A DNA stretch of 64,000 nucleotides from Streptomyces violaceoruber (GTDB lineage: Bacteria > Actinomycetota > Actinomycetes > Streptomycetales > Streptomycetaceae), in the NCBI RefSeq assembly GCF_033406955.1, contig NZ_CP137734.1, positions 6,200,001 to 6,264,000 on the forward strand, in the 5' to 3' direction. The notes below the pieces were generated by a model that saw only the letters and a list, made by a program, of their open reading frames with translations, was not told the DNA's origin and ran no database searches. Both the position numbers and the translations under genes were made by a program. The first letter of the stretch is position 1; every line of letters begins with the position of its first letter. Below are positions 60,241 through 64,000 of the stretch, one piece after another.

Positions 60241-60965
60241 TAGGACAGCGCGACACCGTGAACGGCGCGCACTTCGGCTTCACCGACAGGTGGGGCGGAG
60301 TGAGCGCCGTTCCGTACGAGGAGCTCAACCTCGGCGGCGCGGTCGGTGACGACCCCGGCGCCGTCACCGCCAACCGGGAGCTGGCGGCCAAGTCGCTGGG
60401 CGTCGACCCGGCCCGGGTGGTCTGGATGAACCAGGTGCACGGGGCCGACGTCGCCGTGGTCGACGCGCCCTGGGGGGACCGCCCGGTCCCGCGGGTCGAC
60501 GCCGTCGTCACCGCCGAGCGCGGTCTCGCCCTCGCCGTCCTCACCGCCGACTGCGTGCCGGTCCTGCTCGCCGACCCGGTCTCCGGTGTCGCCGCCGCGG
60601 CGCACGCGGGCCGGCCGGGCCTGGTCGCCGGGGTCGTCCCCGCCGCCGTACGGGCCATGGCCGAACTCGGCGCGGACCCCGCCAGGATCGTCGCCCGCAC
60701 CGGGCCCGCCGTGTGCGGCCGGTGCTACGAGGTGCCCGAGGAGATGCGCGCCGAGGTGGCCGCCGTCGAGCCGGCGGCGTACGCCGAGACCGGTTGGGGC
60801 ACTCCGGCCCTCGACGTGAGCGCCGGAGTGCACGCGCAGCTCGAGCGCCTCGGGGTGCACGACCGGGCGCAGTCGCCGGTGTGCACCCGGGAGTCGGCGG
60901 ACCACTTCTCGTACCGACGCGACCGCACCACCGGGCGGCTCGCGGGCTATGTGTGGCTGGACTGA
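60237..60965 (+). CDS. pgeF: PgeF/YlmD (YfiH) family protein, peptidoglycan editing/purine nucleoside phosphorylase fold
   Basis: A 242-residue multicopper-oxidase-unrelated YfiH protein. Metal ligands are His in NQVHGADV near 69, Cys in TADCVP near 104 and His in AAHAGRPG near 121, the usual H-C-H site. Members act as purine nucleoside phosphorylases or edit peptidoglycan precursors. GTG overlaps the ftsZ stop, so it is coupled with ftsZ. Confidence 0.88.
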   Translation: MIGQRDTVNGAHFGFTDRWGGVSAVPYEELNLGGAVGDDPGAVTANRELAAKSLGVDPARVVWMNQVHGADVAVVDAPWGDRPVPRVDAVVTAERGLALAVLTADCVPVLLADPVSGVAAAAHAGRPGLVAGVVPAAVRAMAELGADPARIVARTGPAVCGRCYEVPEEMRAEVAAVEPAAYAETGWGTPALDVSAGVHAQLERLGVHDRAQSPVCTRESADHFSYRRDRTTGRLAGYVWLD

Positions 60966-60971
60966 TGGGGC

Positions 60972-61691
60972 ATGACGGACCGTAAGCACGAACTCGCCGC
61001 GAACCTGGCGAAAGTGGAACAGCGCATCACCGACGCGTGCGCGGCCGCGGGCCGCCCGCGCCAGGACGTGACCCTCATCGTGGTCACCAAGACCTACCCG
61101 GCGGACGATGTGCGCATTCTCTCGGAACTCGGGGTGCGCCACGTCGCGGAGAACCGCGACCAGGACGCGGCGCCCAAGGCCGCCGCCTGCTCGGATCTGC
61201 CGCTTTCCTGGCATTTCGTCGGACAGTTGCAGACGAACAAGGTGCGTTCCGTGGTCGGTTACGCGGATGTCGTGCAGTCCGTCGACCGGGCCCGGCTGGT
61301 CACGGCGCTGTCGAAGGAGGCCGTACGGGCCGGACGTGAGGTGGGCTGTCTCCTCCAGGTGGCCCTCGACGCGGAGGAGGGCGGGCGCGGGGAGCGCGGC
61401 GGTGTCCCGCCCGCCGGAATCGAAGAGTTGGCCGACCTGGTCGCCGGATCGGAGGGGCTGCGCCTCGACGGACTGATGACCGTGGCCCCGCTCAGCGGCG
61501 AGTACGCCGGACGCCAACAGGCGGCGTTCGAGCACCTCATGGATTTGTCGACCCGCGTGCGCCGGACCCATCCGGCTGCGAACATGGTCTCCGCGGGGAT
61601 GAGTGCGGACCTCGAACAGGCCGTGGCCGCCGGAGCGACACATGTACGCGTCGGCACTGCGGTACTCGGAGTCCGACCCAGGCTCGGGTAA
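60972..61691 (+). CDS. YggS/YlmE family pyridoxal phosphate homeostasis protein
   Basis: A 239-residue PLP-binding TIM-barrel protein. The Schiff-base Lys lies in VVTKTYP near 37; HFVGQLQTNKV near 80 and MGMS-like SAGMSADLEQA near 210 bind phosphate. It controls the PLP pool rather than a metabolic step. It is a fixed companion of ftsZ/sepF in Gram-positives. Confidence 0.92.
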   Translation: MTDRKHELAANLAKVEQRITDACAAAGRPRQDVTLIVVTKTYPADDVRILSELGVRHVAENRDQDAAPKAAACSDLPLSWHFVGQLQTNKVRSVVGYADVVQSVDRARLVTALSKEAVRAGREVGCLLQVALDAEEGGRGERGGVPPAGIEELADLVAGSEGLRLDGLMTVAPLSGEYAGRQQAAFEHLMDLSTRVRRTHPAANMVSAGMSADLEQAVAAGATHVRVGTAVLGVRPRLG

Positions 61692-61819
61692 CGTCGCCAA
61701 GAAGTCGGACCACAGCAGAAAATATGGTCATTACCGCCGAAAGGCGGACGCAACGACCTCGTGGATCGCAGGCACTTGGAGTCGTCAGCAGATCCACCAC
61801 AGAGCGGAGGACTCAGAGC

Positions 61820-62461
61820 ATGGCCGGCGCGATGCGCAAGATGGCGGTCTACCTCGGCCTCGTGGAGGACGATGGGTACGACGGCCGGGGGTTCGACCCC
61901 GACGACGACTTCGAACCCGAACTGGACCCGGAACCCGAGCGGGATCACCGGCGCCACGAACCGGCGCACCAGTCGCATGGTGCGCATCAGTCCCAAAGGG
62001 ACGAAGAGGTACGAGTCGTACAACCGCCCGCGCAGCGCGAGCCGATGCCCCGTGCCGCTTCGCTCGCGGCGGAATCGAGCCGTCCGGCGCGCATCGCGCC
62101 CGTGGCGTCCATCACACAAGAACGCGCAAGCCTGGAAAAGAGCGCACCGGTCATCATGCCCAAGGTCGTGTCCGAACGAGAGCCCTACCGGATCACCACG
62201 CTTCACCCCCGGACCTACAACGAGGCCCGTACCATCGGGGAACACTTCCGTGAGGGCACTCCGGTGATCATGAATCTCACTGAGATGGATGACACAGATG
62301 CGAAGCGACTTGTCGACTTTGCGGCCGGTTTGGTGTTTGGTCTTCACGGCAGTATCGAGCGGGTGACGCAGAAGGTGTTCCTGCTGTCTCCTGCTAACGT
62401 CGATGTCACGGCGGAGGACAAGGCCCGTATCGCAGAGGGCGGGTTCTTCAACCAGAGCTGA
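61820..62461 (+). CDS. sepF: SepF, membrane anchor of FtsZ
   Basis: 213 residues. An N-terminal amphipathic membrane-binding helix (AMRKMAVYLGLV), an acidic disordered linker (about 18-115) and a SepF core (about 118-210, ITTLHPRTYNEARTIGEHF..., with VIMNLTEMDD and FAAGLVFGLHGSIERV). It binds the FtsZ C-terminus and tethers it to the membrane, as FtsA and ZipA are absent. GGAGG precedes ATG 61820. Confidence 0.94.
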   Translation: MAGAMRKMAVYLGLVEDDGYDGRGFDPDDDFEPELDPEPERDHRRHEPAHQSHGAHQSQRDEEVRVVQPPAQREPMPRAASLAAESSRPARIAPVASITQERASLEKSAPVIMPKVVSEREPYRITTLHPRTYNEARTIGEHFREGTPVIMNLTEMDDTDAKRLVDFAAGLVFGLHGSIERVTQKVFLLSPANVDVTAEDKARIAEGGFFNQS

Positions 62462-62489
62462 GACGCACTACCGGTACAGAGCAAGAACA

Positions 62490-62509
62490 CGGGCCCGGGA
62501 CAGGGCCCG
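62490..62509 (+). terminator. Short hairpin between sepF and yggT
   Basis: A 7-bp stem CGGGCCC/GGGCCCG with a loop GGGACA. It may attenuate read-through. Confidence 0.4.
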
Positions 62510-62542
62510 AGAGATGGTTCAGGGGAGAGGGAAGCACAGGTC

Positions 62543-62827
62543 ATGAGCGTGGTCCTGGATGTCGTCTACATCGCGCTGATGTGCTTCCTCATCGTGCTCA
62601 TCTTCCGGTTGGTCATGGACTACGTGTTCCAGTTCGCCCGCTCGTGGCAACCCGGCAAGGCGATGGTGGTCGTTCTGGAGGCCACCTACACTGTCACCGA
62701 TCCACCGTTGAAGCTTCTGCGGCGGTTCATCCCGCCGCTGCGTCTCGGGGGCGTGGCGCTCGACCTGTCCTTCTTCGTACTGATGATCATCGTCTACATC
62801 CTGATCTCGATCGTGAGCCAGCTGTGA
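62543..62827 (+). CDS. YggT family membrane protein
   Basis: 94 residues with two hydrophobic segments (about 5-24 and 74-92) joined by DPPLKLLRRFIPPLR, a YggT signature. In Streptomyces and others it lies between sepF and divIVA, and may influence cell shape or ion balance. AGGG-rich sequence precedes ATG 62543. Confidence 0.9.
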   Translation: MSVVLDVVYIALMCFLIVLIFRLVMDYVFQFARSWQPGKAMVVVLEATYTVTDPPLKLLRRFIPPLRLGGVALDLSFFVLMIIVYILISIVSQL

Positions 62828-62882
62828 GCGATGAGAGAGATACGGGCTTGCCGAATGCCGACGACAACGTTGAGGTGAAGAG

Positions 62883-64000
62883 ATGCCGTTGACCCCCGAG
62901 GACGTGCGGAACAAGCAGTTCACGACCGTCCGCCTCCGAGAAGGCTATGACGAGGACGAGGTCGATGCCTTCCTCGATGAGGTCGAAGCCGAACTGACCC
63001 GACTGCTCCGCGAGAACGAGGACCTGCGCGCCAAGCTGGCCGCGGCCACGCGTGCGGCCGCGCAGAACCAGCAGAACATGCGCAAGCCTCCGGAACCTCC
63101 GCAGGATCAGCAGCACCAGCAGGGTCCGCCGCAGCACCAGCAGGGCCCGCCGCAGCAGGGCGGTATGCCGCAGCAGGGCATGCGAGGTCCCGGCGCTCCG
63201 GTGCCCGCCGGCATATCGGGCCCGCCGCAGCAGCAGATGGGTGGCCCCATGGGTGGTCCGCCCCAGCTGCCGAGCGGTGCCCCGCAGCTGCCCGCCGGCC
63301 CCGGCGGACAGGGTGGCCCGCAGGGTCCCGGCCCGATGGGCCAGGGTCCCGGGCCGATGGGTCAGGGTCCGGGTCCGATGCAGGGCCAGATGGGTCCCGG
63401 CCCGATGGGTGGCCCCATGGGCGGCCCGCAGGGCCCCGGTGGCCCCGGTGGTCCCGGCATGCCCGGTCAGGGCGGCCCCGGCGGCGACAGTGCCGCCCGC
63501 GTGCTCTCGCTGGCTCAGCAGACCGCCGACCAGGCGATCGCCGAGGCCCGTTCCGAGGCCAACAAGATCGTCGGCGAGGCTCGTTCGCGTGCCGAGGGTC
63601 TGGAGCGGGACGCCCGTGCCAAGGCGGACGCCCTGGAGCGGGACGCGCAGGAGAAGCACCGTGTCGCGATGGGCTCCCTGGAGTCCGCCCGCGCCACGCT
63701 GGAGCGCAAGGTCGAGGACCTGCGCGGCTTCGAGCGCGAGTACCGGACGCGACTGAAGTCGTACCTGGAGTCGCAGCTGCGCCAGTTGGAGACCCAGGCC
63801 GACGACTCGCTCGCCCCGCCGCGCACGCCCGCGACCGCCTCTCTGCCGCCGTCCCCGGCGCCCTCGATGGCACCGGCCGGCGCTAGCGCTCCGTCCTACG
63901 GCGGCAACCAGTCGATGGGTGGCGGCCCGGGCCAGTCCGGTCCGTCCTACGGCGGCCAGCAGCAGATGTCGCCCGCGATGACCCAGCCGATGGCACCGGT
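62883..64000 (+). CDS. divIVA: DivIVA (Wag31), polar growth organiser, C-terminal end outside the window
   Basis: The frame is open to the right window edge; 372 residues are visible. The N-terminal lipid-binding domain with coiled-coil starts MPLTPEDVRNKQFTTVRLRE, then EGYDEDEVDAFLDEVEAEL. A Pro/Gln/Gly-rich linker (about 63-200) with repeats PQQ, GPGPMGQ and PMGGP separates it from the second coiled coil (about 203-298, SAARVLSLAQQTADQAIAEAR). A disordered Pro/Ser/Gly tail follows. It marks hyphal tips and directs wall growth there. GAGGTGAAGAG lies before ATG 62883. Confidence 0.95.
   Translation, partial: MPLTPEDVRNKQFTTVRLREGYDEDEVDAFLDEVEAELTRLLRENEDLRAKLAAATRAAAQNQQNMRKPPEPPQDQQHQQGPPQHQQGPPQQGGMPQQGMRGPGAPVPAGISGPPQQQMGGPMGGPPQLPSGAPQLPAGPGGQGGPQGPGPMGQGPGPMGQGPGPMQGQMGPGPMGGPMGGPQGPGGPGGPGMPGQGGPGGDSAARVLSLAQQTADQAIAEARSEANKIVGEARSRAEGLERDARAKADALERDAQEKHRVAMGSLESARATLERKVEDLRGFEREYRTRLKSYLESQLRQLETQADDSLAPPRTPATASLPPSPAPSMAPAGASAPSYGGNQSMGGGPGQSGPSYGGQQQMSPAMTQPMAP

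Noticed and set aside
1..64000. tRNA, rRNA, insertion sequences, integrases
   Set aside because: No tRNA arms with CCA-adjacent acceptor, no rRNA segments and no transposase or integrase motifs were recognised.

Overview
The window is about 72% G+C, has GTG and TTG starts, many leaderless promoters and a dense gene layout typical of Streptomyces. Gene content and order match, from memory, the Streptomyces coelicolor chromosome around SCO2077-SCO2133, read from the division genes at the right end outward. The exact strain cannot be verified from sequence alone. No tRNA, rRNA, transposase or prophage gene is seen. Much of the order also follows, with insertions, the Mycobacterium tuberculosis block from pimB'/fadD15 to wag31, so this is an old vertically inherited actinobacterial core segment.

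Left part (1-17.7 kb): mannosyltransferases of phosphatidylinositol mannoside type (a GT87 fragment and a PimB'-like GT4), a FadD15-like acyl-CoA ligase, a metallophosphoesterase, an SRPBCC lipid-binding protein, an ArsA-like ATPase with a degenerate P-loop, a DUF5304-like protein, glucokinase (glkA), an EEP-family nuclease/phosphatase, a membrane protein coupled to an esterase, a PlsC-type acyltransferase, the MacS/MacR two-component system, 6-phosphofructokinase, a D-2-hydroxyacid dehydrogenase and a fused anthranilate synthase. The last has a trp attenuator: a leaderless 18-codon leader peptide with three consecutive Trp codons, followed by a terminator hairpin.

Middle part (17.7-45.6 kb): a secreted multidomain amidase, class II DAHP synthase (aroH), bfd/bfr iron storage genes with an iron box, a sulfite-oxidase-like protein, endonuclease IV, a PknL-like kinase with four PASTA domains and, further on, an Rv2175c-like protein. 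A TPP riboswitch precedes thiO-thiS-thiG. An FAD oxidoreductase, thiE, metF, a prion-like membrane protein, a CrtI-like oxidoreductase, a TetR regulator, a HEPN-domain protein, a methyltransferase and a DUF3040 protein follow. The section ends with a MoxR-DUF58-transglutaminase operon and a beta-carbonic anhydrase.

Right part (45.7-64 kb): the division and cell wall (dcw) cluster, all on the + strand: rsmH, ftsL, ftsI, murE, murF, mraY, murD, ftsW, murG, ftsQ, ftsZ, then pgeF (ylmD), yggS (ylmE), sepF, yggT and divIVA (cut by the window end). A sigma-HrdB-like promoter and a structured leader precede rsmH, and three promoter-like sequences precede ftsZ. mraZ, murC, ddl and ftsA are absent. 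The genes form overlapping translationally coupled strings that make lipid II, move and polymerise it at the septum, and position the Z-ring and the polar growth machinery.

The less ordinary signals are a two-repeat CRISPR-like element with exact 61-bp spacing plus a 14-bp hairpin in the aroH upstream region, two RecA-NDp/PafBC-like DNA-damage promoters, a DnaA-box cluster before metF, tandem palindromes before bfr, and copies of two dispersed Streptomyces intergenic repeats.
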